Assembly: GCF_042658925.1 (NCBI RefSeq)
Contig: NZ_JBHSRF010000020.1
Span: 1-64,000 of the forward strand
DNA: 64,000 bases
Source: Sphaerisporangium aureirubrum
GTDB lineage: Bacteria > Actinomycetota > Actinomycetes > Streptosporangiales > Streptosporangiaceae
Reading direction: 5' to 3'
Under the pieces are notes generated by a model that saw only the letters and a program-made list of their open reading frames with translations, searched no databases and had not been told where the DNA came from. Below, piece by piece: positions 27,590-36,364 of this stretch (position 1 is its first letter; the number at the start of each line of letters is the position of its first letter). Both the position numbers and the translations under genes were made by a program.

Positions 27590-28708
27590 TCACTTCTTCA
27601 TGATCGGATGCTCCGGAGAGTCCAGCCAGACGTAGTCCCCTTCCGGCGTCACCGTAAGCCCGAGACGCTCCCTACCCGGTGCCCCCCACGAGACCCACCG
27701 CAGATAAGCCCCCGCCATCTCATCCCACAGATCGCGCGAACCCCGTTGCAGGACCGCCACGCGCTTGTAGTCCGGTGCGTAGTGCACCTGGGCGTCGGAT
27801 TCCTCCGACCACAGGGACAAATGGAATTCGCCCCCCGCCTGGTCGGCGTGTGCGCCGTACACATCCGGTACCAGGCCGGCGACGGCGATGTGCGCTCCGG
27901 AGGGGGAACGGACCACCCTGCGCGGATCGAGGTACGTCGACGACCTGCGGTAATCTCCTTCGAGTCGGGGAAGGTCTCGCCGCTGCGATCGCAGGAGCAT
28001 GAAGTCGACGCCGCCGTGGAATCTCCCGGTGGCCGTGCCGTCACCTACCGCGATGAGCACGGTCAGGTGACCGCCCTGCCATCGAGGCGTCCAGGGAACG
28101 ACGATCACCCCACCGGGACGGGTCTGCCGCACCCAGGAGTGCGGCATGTCACGGACACCACAGGTCACGTGCACCCGGTCGTACGGAGCGCCGTCCGCCC
28201 ATCCCACGGCCCCGTCCCCCACGACCAGCCGAGGAGAGTGCCCGGCGCTCTTCAGGTTCGTCGCCGCCGCGGCGGACACGGCCGCATCGATCTCGACACT
28301 GGTCACGTTCTCGTCCCCGAGCCGATGCGCCAGCAACCCGGCCGTCCAACCTGTGCCCGTGCCGATCTCCAGAATCTCGTCCCCGTCATAGGGGTCGAGC
28401 AACCCCAACGCCTTCGCCACGACACCTGGCGCCGACGAGGAAGAGGTGAAGTCCCCTTTTCCCTCCGCGATATCGGTAGTCCCGTCGTCCAGTTGCGTGA
28501 CGATGGCCGCATCGGAATACACGGCATCCAGCCACGCCTCAGGATCGGCCTCCCGATCGATCAAACGACCGGGCCCGTGGTCCGCGTCGCACCACGCCCT
28601 GTCGGGAATGAACAGGTGACGCGGCACGGCGTGCCAGGCATCCCGCCACCTGTCGGCCAGGCCCACCAGTTGATCAGCAAGGGCGGTGATGCGCTGATCA
28701 GCACTCAC
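27590..28708 (-). CDS. PIMT-like (isoaspartyl-type) O-methyltransferase
   Basis: A 372-residue SAM-dependent methyltransferase related to protein-L-isoaspartate O-methyltransferases, longer than the ~210-residue housekeeping enzyme. Motif I is ILEIGTGTGWTAGLLAHRLG, with SVEID in motif II and a conserved HVTCGVRDMPHSWVRQ region. SSSSAPGVVAKAL matches the active-site Thr/Ser-rich loop region. The C-terminal ~150 residues are the extra domain. Relatives of this size act on RiPPs (FxLD-system and lanthipeptide methyltransferases that form isoAsp or aspartimide). No obvious precursor is annotated beside it, although a short frame overlaps its GTG start. It is co-directional with the downstream AMP-ligase. 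Confidence 0.88.
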   Translation of the reverse strand: MSADQRITALADQLVGLADRWRDAWHAVPRHLFIPDRAWCDADHGPGRLIDREADPEAWLDAVYSDAAIVTQLDDGTTDIAEGKGDFTSSSSAPGVVAKALGLLDPYDGDEILEIGTGTGWTAGLLAHRLGDENVTSVEIDAAVSAAAATNLKSAGHSPRLVVGDGAVGWADGAPYDRVHVTCGVRDMPHSWVRQTRPGGVIVVPWTPRWQGGHLTVLIAVGDGTATGRFHGGVDFMLLRSQRRDLPRLEGDYRRSSTYLDPRRVVRSPSGAHIAVAGLVPDVYGAHADQAGGEFHLSLWSEESDAQVHYAPDYKRVAVLQRGSRDLWDEMAGAYLRWVSWGAPGRERLGLTVTPEGDYVWLDSPEHPIMKK

Positions 28709-28756
28709 TTCTTCCCTGGCTTCTCATGCTTGCCAGGATCATCGGGCCGTGCTCCG

Positions 28757-28822
28757 TCAGAGCTGGGCTTTGGTTTGTCCACCGGCTTGTCCGATGGCTT
28801 GTCGCCCGTCGTGCTTTCCCAT
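28757..28822 (-). CDS. Possible 21-residue peptide upstream of the methyltransferase
   Basis: A minus-strand ATG preceded by GGGGAGGGG (about 4 bases from the core) opens a 21-residue frame, MGKHDGRQAIGQAGGQTKAQ plus a final Leu. It contains one Asp-Gly, the classic isoaspartate-forming pair. A competing frame covers the same DNA and ends in TGA overlapping the methyltransferase GTG; it reads Lys/Asp/Pro-rich (GDKPSDKPVDKPKPSS) but has no usable start codon. Only one frame can be real, and possibly neither is. Confidence 0.15.
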   Translation of the reverse strand: MGKHDGRQAIGQAGGQTKAQL

Positions 28823-28965
28823 TTCCCCTCCCCGATCTTGGTCGCCTTTATGCTAACCCGATTAACCCGAGGCGGCGAGACCTAAAACAATTAAGTGGTG
28901 CCAAAGTCGGGAAAAATGCGATTAGTTCGGCAAATAATGTATCAATACAACAGTAGGCCAAAGGT

Positions 28966-29460
28966 TCAGTAGTACTCCGGGAGTTCGCCGACCAGGTCGG
29001 GCTCGGTGTCCTCGGCCGGGTGGCTGAGGCCGGTGATGAGTTGGGCGAGTTCGTGGGCTTTGTCCAGGTCGCTTTCCTCTTCCATTTGGAGGGTGCGCAT
29101 CTGGGGGAGGAGGGCGTCCCCGTCGGAGCCGGAGCGGTCTTCGGGCTGGTCGGGCTCGAACTGGGTGATGATGGTGCCGTCGGCGGCGTAGAGGAACTGC
29201 TGGTCCAGGTTGACGTTGAAGAAGACGGTCGCGACTACGGTGCCTTTGGAGAGTTTGGTGATGATGTCGTCGAGGGTGGTGGCGAAGCCGTTGGGTTCGG
29301 CGAGGACCACGCCGCCGGGGACGGTGAAGGCGGCGATGGTGTACTCGTCGAGGTTCTCGTCGTCGGTGGGGGTGGCGTTCAGGCGCTGGAAGGCCTCCTC
29401 GGGGGTCAGGTCGCGGACGTAGGTGACGCATACGGCGGTGTCGTCGAACCAATAGCTCAT
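28966..29460 (-). CDS. DUF6461-like protein
   Basis: A small acidic cytoplasmic protein of 164 residues. It begins MSYWFDDTAVCVTYVRDLTP, continues with VVLAEPNGFATTLDDI and LSKGTVVATVFFNVN, then FLYAADGTIITQFEP, and has an acidic tail. This pattern fits the actinobacterial DUF6461 family as I remember it. No catalytic motif is visible and its function is unknown. An in-frame extension to 29535 is rejected because AAGAAAGG lies just before the ATG at 29460. It stands alone, divergent from the membrane-tethered binding protein. Confidence 0.75.
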   Translation of the reverse strand: MSYWFDDTAVCVTYVRDLTPEEAFQRLNATPTDDENLDEYTIAAFTVPGGVVLAEPNGFATTLDDIITKLSKGTVVATVFFNVNLDQQFLYAADGTIITQFEPDQPEDRSGSDGDALLPQMRTLQMEEESDLDKAHELAQLITGLSHPAEDTEPDLVGELPEYY

Positions 29461-29616
29461 GGCGGATGCCTTTCTTGGGGGAGCGCGTCCGATCATGGCA
29501 GGGGGAACCGACAAACGAGGTCCTGGGACGCACAAGGAGGAGTACGGGGATACCTCGGTGTGCCCTCACCTTTGACCTTTGTCAGGAACCTCACACAATC
29601 GCTGTATGGAGTCAGC

Positions 29617-30714
29617 GTGAACGCCAGACGGAGCCGCCATGCGGAGCTGCTGATCGAGTTGGTGATCTCGCTGGTCAGCGGGATCATTCTGGCGGTGGGC
29701 GCACAGGTGCTCGCTGCGGCGGCTCTGCCGGGGCTGGGCAGGTCGCCGCTGGCTTGGGTGCTCGTGGGCGCCACGCCCGCTGTGGCGTTGCTGGCCTTCT
29801 TTGTGGCCCGTCGCTTCTACCGCAGGCCGGCACAGGCGTTTGTGATGATCTCCGCGTACACACATACACGCTGGCTCGCTGATCTGCTGGAGAACTTGGC
29901 GCGGTCACTGGACCATCAGGGCATCGACTTGGTGGTGAAACTTCCCCCTTACGACGGCAGTGCCCGAGGGCAGCTTCTGCAATTGGAGTCGATACTCAGG
30001 AAGCGGCGCTCCTACGCGGGAGGTTTCTTCGTCGTCGCGCATCCGGAGCGGATAAGGCCTGAGCTGGCGGATTTCTGCGCGTCTATCGGCCTGCCGGTGG
30101 TGTTCGTGGACGTGCCCCCTTTCCGTGCGTCGGAGGAGTATCCCGAGCGGGTGGTGTTCGTCGGTTGCGACGCGGACGAGATCGGGGAGCGGGCAGCGCG
30201 ATGGGTAGCCGGTGAGCTGCTCGACCGCGCGGACGGGACGCCGGTCGTGCTGGCTGTCGGGGGCGACGCACAGGCGGCACGGCACGAGCGGTTCGCCGAG
30301 GTGCTGCGGGAGAAGGTGCCCTCAGTGGCACTGGAGGTCAATCCGCGCGGTCAGTTCGCCCGGGATCGGGCAAGGCGGATCGTCGACTGGTACCTGACCG
30401 ACCGGCAACGACACGGGGACCGCGTCGACGCCATCTTCTGCACGAACGACGAGATGGCGCTTGGCGCGGTGGACGCGGTCCAGATGCACACGGCGGCAGG
30501 GAAGCGGCATGACGACCTGGTGATTATCGGCGTGGACGGCATCAGCGAGGCTGTCGCGGCCATCGATGCCGGTGCCACCCCTCTGCGGGCGACGATCGTG
30601 CAGAGCCCCCGGCGCATCGCGGAGGAGGCCGTCGACGCGCTGCTCCGTATGCGTGCCGGTGAGCGTGTCGCCACCGAGATCCTCGTTCCCACGACGATTC
30701 ACCCGCTCCAGTGA
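29617..30714 (+). CDS. Membrane-tethered periplasmic-binding-protein-like sensor
   Basis: A 365-residue protein with two predicted membrane helices (about 10-38 and 46-69), followed by a full type-1 periplasmic binding protein / LacI-sensor fold. Landmarks are FVMISAYTHTRWLADLLENLARSL, FFVVAHPERIRPELADFC, VVFVDVPPF, VVFVGCDADEIGERAARWVAGELL, AIFCTNDEMALGAVDAV and VIIGVDGISEAV. There is no cleavable signal peptide and no helix-turn-helix. GGAG lies five bases before the GTG at 29617; the much longer upstream open frame (29020) is antisense to the DUF6461 gene. Positive residues flank both the N-terminus and the second helix, predicting that the binding domain faces the cytoplasm. The ligand is probably a sugar-like molecule by family. 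Confidence 0.85.
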   Translation: MNARRSRHAELLIELVISLVSGIILAVGAQVLAAAALPGLGRSPLAWVLVGATPAVALLAFFVARRFYRRPAQAFVMISAYTHTRWLADLLENLARSLDHQGIDLVVKLPPYDGSARGQLLQLESILRKRRSYAGGFFVVAHPERIRPELADFCASIGLPVVFVDVPPFRASEEYPERVVFVGCDADEIGERAARWVAGELLDRADGTPVVLAVGGDAQAARHERFAEVLREKVPSVALEVNPRGQFARDRARRIVDWYLTDRQRHGDRVDAIFCTNDEMALGAVDAVQMHTAAGKRHDDLVIIGVDGISEAVAAIDAGATPLRATIVQSPRRIAEEAVDALLRMRAGERVATEILVPTTIHPLQ

Positions 30715-30814
30715 CCCGCGCTACGGCATTGGTCCCCCGCGCGCGGGACGGGGGAGCCGACGGGGGACGCCGAGGGGGGCCCGCGGGAGGGGACGTAGTG
30801 CCGGGTGGGGTGGG

Positions 30815-31519
30815 TCAGCGGGGGAGGGGGCCGCGGTCTTCGGAGCGGGGGACTATCAGGCCGGATTCGTAGGCGGTTACCACTGCTTGGACGCGGTCGC
30901 GTAGGCCTAGTTTGCGGAGGACGCGGCTTACGTGGGTTTTTACGGTTTCTTCGCTTACTACCAGGCGGGGGGCGATTTCGGCGTTTGTGAGGCCTTCGGC
31001 TACTAGGCGTAGGACGTCGATTTCTCGGGGGGTGAGTTCGGCCAGGAGGGGGGAGGCCATGCGGGGGCGTAGGCGGGCGAACTCGCTGATGAGGCGGCGG
31101 GTCACGCCGGGGGCCAGTAACGCGCCGCCGGAGGCCACTACGCGGACGGCGTCGAAGAGGTGTTCGGCGGTCACGTCCTTGAGGAGGAAGCCGCTGGCGC
31201 CGGCCACCAGGGCGTCGTAGACGTGTTCGTCGAGGTCGAAGGTGGTGAGGATGAGGATGCGGGGGGGTTCGCCTCGGGTGGTGTCGGAGGTGATGCGGCG
31301 GGTGGCCTCGATGCCGTCCATGGTGGGCATGCGGACGTCCATCAGGACCACGTCGGGGTGGTGTTCGCGGCACAGGGCCACGGCTTCGGCGCCGTCGGCG
31401 GCGGTGCCGACCACGGTGAGGTCGGGCTGGATGTTGAGCAGGGCGGCGAAGCCGGCGCGGACCACCTCCTGGTCGTCGGCCACCACCACGCGTACCGATC
31501 GTTGGGTGGTCACGGGCAC
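30815..31519 (-). CDS. NarL/LuxR-family response regulator
   Basis: A 234-residue response regulator: receiver domain (~8-125; phosphoacceptor Asp61 in VLMDVRMP, Thr in ILTTFD, Lys in LLKD) and a LuxR-type helix-turn-helix (LTPREIDVLRLVAEGLTNAEIA, VSEETVKTHVSRVLRKLGLRDR). It starts with GTG and lies 55 bp downstream of its kinase on the same strand. The pair is divergent from an ABC exporter, an arrangement in which the regulator usually controls the transporter. Confidence 0.95.
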   Translation of the reverse strand: MPVTTQRSVRVVVADDQEVVRAGFAALLNIQPDLTVVGTAADGAEAVALCREHHPDVVLMDVRMPTMDGIEATRRITSDTTRGEPPRILILTTFDLDEHVYDALVAGASGFLLKDVTAEHLFDAVRVVASGGALLAPGVTRRLISEFARLRPRMASPLLAELTPREIDVLRLVAEGLTNAEIAPRLVVSEETVKTHVSRVLRKLGLRDRVQAVVTAYESGLIVPRSEDRGPLPR

Positions 31520-31574
31520 GCTCCGCTGGGTCGCGTGCGCGGTGCCATGTTCACTAGGTGTCCCCCTGGGTGGT

Positions 31575-32654
31575 TCATTCGTGGCCGCCCACCGGGCGGG
31601 TCGCGGGCAGGGCGGCTTCGACGAGGAAGCCGGAGCCGGGCGCGGGGCCGGTGCGCAACCGGCCGCCGACGGCGGCGACGCGTTCGCGCATGCCGAGCAG
31701 GCCGTAGCCGCCGTTCTTGGTCCTGCCCACCGGGCCGGGGCCGAGGTCGCGGACGCGTACGTGGAGCCAGTCGTCGGTGTAGCGGATCTCCACGTCGATG
31801 GCGGCGCCGGGGGCGTGTTTGCGCGCGTTGGTCAGGGCCTCCTGGACGATGCGGTACGCGGTGAGTTCCACACCCGGATCCAGCAGGACGATCTCGCCGC
31901 GCACGATCAGGCGGGTGCTCACCTTGGTGGACGCGCGGGTCTCGTCGATGAGGTCCAGCAACTGCTGAAGGCCGGGCTGGGGCTGCCGGGTGGGGGGCTC
32001 GGTCTCGGTGTCCTCGCGCAGGACGCCGAGGAGCCGGCGCATCTCGGTGAGCGCGGTGCGGGCGGTGTCGCCGATGGCGCGCAGGCGCATCGCGCCCTCT
32101 TCGGGCATGCCGGGAGAGGTGAGCCGCGCGGCCTCGGCCTGTACCGAGATCATCGAGATGTGGTGGGCCACCACGTCGTGCAGCTCGCGGGCGATGCGGG
32201 CCCGTTCGCTGCGCGCGGTCAGCTCCAGCAGCCGGTGTTCCATCTCCTCCCGGGCGGTGTCCCGTTCCGCGGCCTCGGCGCGGCGGCGCCTGGCCCGCTG
32301 GTGCACGAGGGGGAGCCACAGCGCGAGCAGCGCCACCACGCCCGTCACGGTCGGGCCCCAGCGGTAGACCAGGGCGGTCAGGAACGTCGCCGTGGTGATG
32401 GTGGCCGCCGCGGGCACGACGAAACGGGTGGCGAAGGCCAGCGGCAGGGTGGCGGCCAGGCCGAGCACCATGGCGATCGGCCGGATCACCATTGAGCCGT
32501 CCGTGCGGATGACGGTCTCGATGGTCGAGAGCAGGCCGAGCGCGATGCCGGCCACCAGCGGCCGGTCCGACTCGTCGGCGAGACCGCGGCCGATCAGGTA
32601 GAGCCGCCTGGGACCGGCCGTGAGGATACGGCTGGTCGGCTTCACGCGACCCAT
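31575..32654 (-). CDS. NarL-type sensor histidine kinase
   Basis: A sensor kinase of about 359 residues. Several hydrophobic membrane segments occupy the first ~120 residues, followed by a charged coiled linker (RARRRRAEAAERDTAREEMEHRLLELTARSER). The HisKA_3 dimerisation helix is RIARELHDVVAHHISMI (His ~170). The C-terminal ATPase has VQEALTNARKHAPG and GGYGLLGMRERV. Most of the sensor sits in the membrane, as in DesK/LiaS-like kinases that monitor envelope stress. ATG 32654 is used; the frame is open to 32837, but that part overlaps the divergent promoter region and is low-complexity. Confidence 0.93.
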   Translation of the reverse strand: MGRVKPTSRILTAGPRRLYLIGRGLADESDRPLVAGIALGLLSTIETVIRTDGSMVIRPIAMVLGLAATLPLAFATRFVVPAAATITTATFLTALVYRWGPTVTGVVALLALWLPLVHQRARRRRAEAAERDTAREEMEHRLLELTARSERARIARELHDVVAHHISMISVQAEAARLTSPGMPEEGAMRLRAIGDTARTALTEMRRLLGVLREDTETEPPTRQPQPGLQQLLDLIDETRASTKVSTRLIVRGEIVLLDPGVELTAYRIVQEALTNARKHAPGAAIDVEIRYTDDWLHVRVRDLGPGPVGRTKNGGYGLLGMRERVAAVGGRLRTGPAPGSGFLVEAALPATRPVGGHE

Positions 32655-32705
32655 TCTCACCACTACGGCGGCGGCTTGGCATCCCCCGCGCGAAGACGGC
32701 GGGAA

Positions 32706-32721
32706 TCCCCCGCCAGGGGGA
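32706..32721. promoter_or_regulatory. Inverted repeat TCCCCC-GCCA-GGGGGA, candidate operator
   Basis: A perfect 6-bp inverted repeat with a 4-base spacer sits in the 160-bp divergent region between the kinase and ABC genes. ATCCCCCGC also occurs a second time about 27 bases upstream. Position and symmetry suit a dimeric NarL-type regulator acting on both promoters. It is a sequence observation without binding evidence. Confidence 0.4.
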
Positions 32722-32814
32722 CGCGCCGCGCCGAGGTCCCCTGAGGCCGGGACGCGGAAGACGGTCACCGGGCGGGACGACGTGGACACCCCCGGCTCCG
32801 TAGCCTTCGGCAGC

Positions 32815-33753
32815 ATGGAGGCAACCATCGAGATCAACGGGCTGCGGAAGCGCTACGGTGGCACCGTGGCCGTAGACGGCCTGTCATTCACCGTGCGGCC
32901 GGGTCAGGTCACCGGGTTCGTCGGGCCGAACGGCGCCGGCAAGTCCACCACCATCCGCCTGCTCCTCGGCCTCGACCACCCCGACGAGGGCACGGCGCTG
33001 GTCGGCGGCAAGAACTACCGCGAGCTGCGCACCCCGCTGTGCCAGGTCGGCGCCCTGCTCGACGCGTCCGCCCTGCACCCGGGCCGCAACGCCCGCGACC
33101 ACCTGCTGTGGCAGGCGCACTCCAACGGCCTGCCCGCGCGCCGGGTGGACGAGGTGCTCGAACTGGTCGGGCTGGCGGCGGTCGCCAAGCGGCCGGCCGG
33201 CGGCTTCTCGCTCGGCATGCGCCAGCGGCTCGGCATCGCGGGCGCCCTGCTCGGCGACCCGCCCGTGCTCATCTTCGACGAGCCGGTCAACGGCCTGGAC
33301 CCCGAAGGGGTCATCTGGATCCGCAACCTGCTGCGCAAGCTGGGTGAGCAGGGCCGGGCCGTGCTGGTGTCCAGCCATCTGATGGGCGAGCTGGAGGGCA
33401 GCGCCGACCACCTGGTGGTCATCGGCCGGGGACGGCTCATCGCCGACACCAGCGTGCGGGAGCTGCTCGCCAAGGCCTCCGACGGCCGGGTGACGCTGCG
33501 CACCGGCCAGGTCCGCGAGGCGATCACCGTGCTGAACGGCGCGGGCGCGACGGTCGCGGCCACCGAGCACGACGAGGTCACCGTCACCGGGATGCCGGTC
33601 GGGAAGATCGTGACCATGCTCACCGAGAACGGTGTGTCCTTCTCCGGGATCGCCGAGCGCAGGGCGACGCTGGAGGAGGCGTACCTGGAGCTCACCCACG
33701 GTTCGGTCGAGTTCCAGGCCACTCCGGCCGGCCAGGGGGTGCCGTCGTGGTGA
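32815..33753 (+). CDS. ABC transporter ATP-binding protein
   Basis: A 312-residue ATPase of the antibiotic-export (DrrA/CcmA-like) class. Walker A is GPNGAGKSTT, the signature FSLGMRQRLGIAGALLG, and Walker B LIFDEPVNGLDPEG, with an H-loop SSHLM. A C-terminal regulatory extension of ~90 residues is typical of exporters paired with ABC-2 permeases. The ATG at 32815 begins directly with MEATIEINGLRKRYGG. The stop overlaps the first permease's start, so three genes form a tight operon. Self-protection against the NRPS product or a cell-envelope antibiotic is an inference from the adjacent two-component system. Confidence 0.95.
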   Translation: MEATIEINGLRKRYGGTVAVDGLSFTVRPGQVTGFVGPNGAGKSTTIRLLLGLDHPDEGTALVGGKNYRELRTPLCQVGALLDASALHPGRNARDHLLWQAHSNGLPARRVDEVLELVGLAAVAKRPAGGFSLGMRQRLGIAGALLGDPPVLIFDEPVNGLDPEGVIWIRNLLRKLGEQGRAVLVSSHLMGELEGSADHLVVIGRGRLIADTSVRELLAKASDGRVTLRTGQVREAITVLNGAGATVAATEHDEVTVTGMPVGKIVTMLTENGVSFSGIAERRATLEEAYLELTHGSVEFQATPAGQGVPSW

Positions 33754-35162
33754 CGATGACGCCGTACCGCAGCACGGTGCAGAGCTCGCGGGACGGCTTC
33801 CCGCAGTTGCTGCGCGCGGAGTGGACCAAACTGCGGTCGGTGCCCCGCTGGGGCCTGACGATGCTGGCCGCGGCGGCGGCGACCATCCTGGTCGGCATGC
33901 TGCTCGCGGCCGGGGCGGGGGCGCAGAGCGCGGGCGGCGACGGCTCGACCGCGGGCATCTCACCGCAGTTCCGTGACGCGGGCAGCTACGTGCACCGCCC
34001 GCTGACCGGCGACGGCAGCCTCGTCGCGCGGGTGACCACGCAGGAGCGCAACGACCCGTGGGCCAAGGCGGGCCTGATGATGCGGGTCAGCGCGCAGCCG
34101 GGCGCCGCGTACGCCGCGCTGATGATCACGCCGGGCAACGGCGTGCGGTTGCAGTCCAACTTCGTCACCGACCTGCCGGGCAGCATGAGCGGTGCCCCGC
34201 GCTGGCTCAAGCTCACCCGTACGGGGGACTCGGTCACCGGGTTCGAGTCGGCGGACGGCAGGTCCTGGAGCAAGGTGGGCACCGTCCGGCTCGAAGGCAT
34301 GGGCCCGACCGTCGAGACCGGTGTGTTCGTCGCGTCGCCCGACGCGCTGAAGCTGTTCCGGCAGTTCGGCGGCGAGGACATCAGCGAGACCACCAACCTC
34401 GGCAAGGCGTCTTTCGACAACGTGAAGGTGGAGCCGGCCCGGCCGCAGCAGCTGGCGCCGTGGAAGAGCAACAGCGAGAACGCGACGGTCGCGCCGGACG
34501 CCACGTCGTTCTCCCTGGTCGGCGCGGGTGACATCGGCTTCTACCAGTTCGCCACCGACCAGACCAAGACGATCCTGTCCGGCGCGATGATCGGCATCAT
34601 GGCGCTGGTGGCGCTCGGCGTGCTGTTCATCACCACCGAGTACCAGCAGGGCCTGATCTGGACGACGTTCACCGCGAGCCCGCGGCGCGGCCGGGTGCTC
34701 GCCGCCCGGGCGGTCGTGCTCGGCGGGGCCACGTTCGTGGTCGGGCTGGTCGCCTCGTTCGTCGTGTTCGTGGTGGGTTCGCCGATGATCGCCAAGGGCA
34801 AGGCGGCGCCCGCGACGCTGTCCGACCCGCAGGTGCTGCGCGCGGTCATCGGCACCGCCGCGCTGATGGCGGTCGTCGCGGTGTTCAGCCTGGCGGTGGC
34901 CGCCATCGTGCGCCGCAGCACGGCCGCGATCACCACCGTCCTGCTGCTCCTGCTGGTGCCGCTTGTGGCGAGCACCGCGCTGCCGCTGACCGTGGCCAAG
35001 TGGCTGGAGGCCGTCACCCCGGCCGCCGGCTTCGCGATCCAGCAGACCCTGACGCGGTACGACACCGCGATCGGCCCGTGGCCCGGGTTCGCGGTGCTGT
35101 GCGCGTACGCGGCGGTGGCGCTGGGCGTGGCGATCTGGCGGGTCCAGCGGCAGGAAGCATGA
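33747..35162 (+). CDS. ABC-2 permease with inserted extracytoplasmic beta-sandwich
   Basis: A 471-residue permease. The first membrane helix (WGLTMLAAAAATILVGMLLAAGAGA, ~30-55) is followed by a ~190-residue soluble domain (SLVARVTTQERNDPWAKAGL, RWLKLTRTGDSVTGFESADG, WSKVGTV) resembling DUF1349/concanavalin-like beta-sandwiches. The remaining helices lie in ~270-470. Such an insert would project outside the cell, where it could bind glycan or a lipid-linked ligand. This sets it apart from ordinary exporter permeases of ~250 residues. It overlaps the ATPase at its start (GTG, with AGGGGG upstream) and the second permease at its end (ATGA). Confidence 0.9.
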   Translation: MVTMTPYRSTVQSSRDGFPQLLRAEWTKLRSVPRWGLTMLAAAAATILVGMLLAAGAGAQSAGGDGSTAGISPQFRDAGSYVHRPLTGDGSLVARVTTQERNDPWAKAGLMMRVSAQPGAAYAALMITPGNGVRLQSNFVTDLPGSMSGAPRWLKLTRTGDSVTGFESADGRSWSKVGTVRLEGMGPTVETGVFVASPDALKLFRQFGGEDISETTNLGKASFDNVKVEPARPQQLAPWKSNSENATVAPDATSFSLVGAGDIGFYQFATDQTKTILSGAMIGIMALVALGVLFITTEYQQGLIWTTFTASPRRGRVLAARAVVLGGATFVVGLVASFVVFVVGSPMIAKGKAAPATLSDPQVLRAVIGTAALMAVVAVFSLAVAAIVRRSTAAITTVLLLLLVPLVASTALPLTVAKWLEAVTPAAGFAIQQTLTRYDTAIGPWPGFAVLCAYAAVALGVAIWRVQRQEA

Positions 35163-35947
35163 GAAACGCTCTGCGCGCCGAGTGGACGAAGGCCCGCACG
35201 CTGCGCGGCAACACGTGGCTGGCCGTCGCGATCGCCGTGGGTACGGTGGTCGCGACGGCGGGCGCGACGGCCGCCGTCACCACCGCCCAGTGCCCGACGG
35301 TCACCACGTGCTTCGAGGACACCGCTCGGCTGAGCCTGCGCGGCGTGTGGCTGAGCCAGGCGGTGGTGGTGGTGCTCGCCGTGCTCCTCATGAGCAACGA
35401 GTACGGCAACGGCATGATCCGCACGACGCTCGCGGCGATGCCGCGGCGGGTCATGGTGCTGTTCACCAAGGCGGCCGTGGTGGTGGGGATCGTGTTCGCG
35501 ACCGGCGTGGCCGGTGTCGCGGGGTCGTTGCTGGTCGGCGGGGTGATCATGCCTCGTAACGGGTTCACCCCCGAGAACGGGTACCCGCCGCTGTCGCTGG
35601 CGGACGGCCCGACGCTGCGCGCCGTCGTGGGCTCGGTGCTCTACCTGGCGCTGATCGCGCTGCTCTCGCTCGGCGTGTCGACCGTGCTCCGGGACACGGC
35701 GGTGAGCATCACCGCCGTGCTGACCCTGTTGTACGTGATCCCGGTGATCAGCACGTTCGTGACCGACCCGCAGTGGCTGGGTGTGTTGCAGCGGCTCTCG
35801 CCGATGACGGCGGGCCTGGCGATCCAGGCCACCCGGAATCTGGACCTCCTGCCCATCGGGCCGTGGCCCGGTCTCGGGGTACTCGCCGCCTACGCGGCCG
35901 TGGCGATGCTCGTGGGCGGGGTCCTGTTCGTGAGGCGGGAGGCATGA
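35159..35947 (+). CDS. ABC-2 type permease
   Basis: A 262-residue membrane permease with about six helices, starting MRNALRAEWTKARTLRGNTW, the usual cytoplasmic beginning of this family. Its start codon overlaps the preceding permease's stop (ATGA). A DSMN-like stretch LLMSNEYGNGMIRTTL matches the conserved cytoplasmic loop also present in the partner (ITTEYQQGLIWTTF). The two permeases would form a heterodimeric channel with the ATPase two genes upstream. A hairpin follows 5 bases after the stop. Confidence 0.93.
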   Translation: MRNALRAEWTKARTLRGNTWLAVAIAVGTVVATAGATAAVTTAQCPTVTTCFEDTARLSLRGVWLSQAVVVVLAVLLMSNEYGNGMIRTTLAAMPRRVMVLFTKAAVVVGIVFATGVAGVAGSLLVGGVIMPRNGFTPENGYPPLSLADGPTLRAVVGSVLYLALIALLSLGVSTVLRDTAVSITAVLTLLYVIPVISTFVTDPQWLGVLQRLSPMTAGLAIQATRNLDLLPIGPWPGLGVLAAYAAVAMLVGGVLFVRREA

Positions 35948-35952
35948 GCTGA

Positions 35953-35980
35953 GGGCGGTGGGGCTGGGGAGCCACCGCCC
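35953..35980 (+). terminator. Hairpin after the ABC operon
   Basis: gggcggtgg pairs with ccaccgccc (perfect 9 bp) around a G-rich loop, starting 5 bases after the last permease stop. No U-run follows, as is common in actinomycetes. Confidence 0.6.
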
Positions 35981-36364
35981 GAGGGCATGACCAGTGAATC
36001 TTCACAAATTGTCAGGAGACTATTACAGCTTGTAACTAGTTGGTGCAAATCCTATATGTCCTATTCGGACCGCCATAACAACGCAGAGTGAACATCCCAG
36101 GTCGGAGGCGGTTGTCAAGCTCCCGGTCATTCCCGCCGGGGACAGAACATGAATCAAGCTCGTAGAGTGGCCGCCACCTCGCATGAGCTGGGCAGGGGTT
36201 CCCCCTACGAGGTTTCGGGTCAACTGTCCTTTTCGTTACGTTGGTCGGTCGAGCAGCGCGTCGCCCGACAGCGGTTTCCACAGGCCGGAGGGGGTGTGGC
36301 CGTCGCGTGGGCGGCCTTGAACTGGCTTTGATGGATATGTGAAGATGGCCCAGTACTCTCCCAA

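Noticed and set aside
29020..29616. Upstream extension of the membrane-tethered binding protein
   Set aside because: It is antisense to the DUF6461-like gene and reads as Gly/Glu/Val low-complexity. A ribosome site marks the GTG at 29617.
36025..36055. A possible tRNA 3' remnant (ggtgcaaatcc resembles a T-loop)
   Set aside because: Flanking bases do not form a T-stem or acceptor stem, and no anticodon arm is found upstream.
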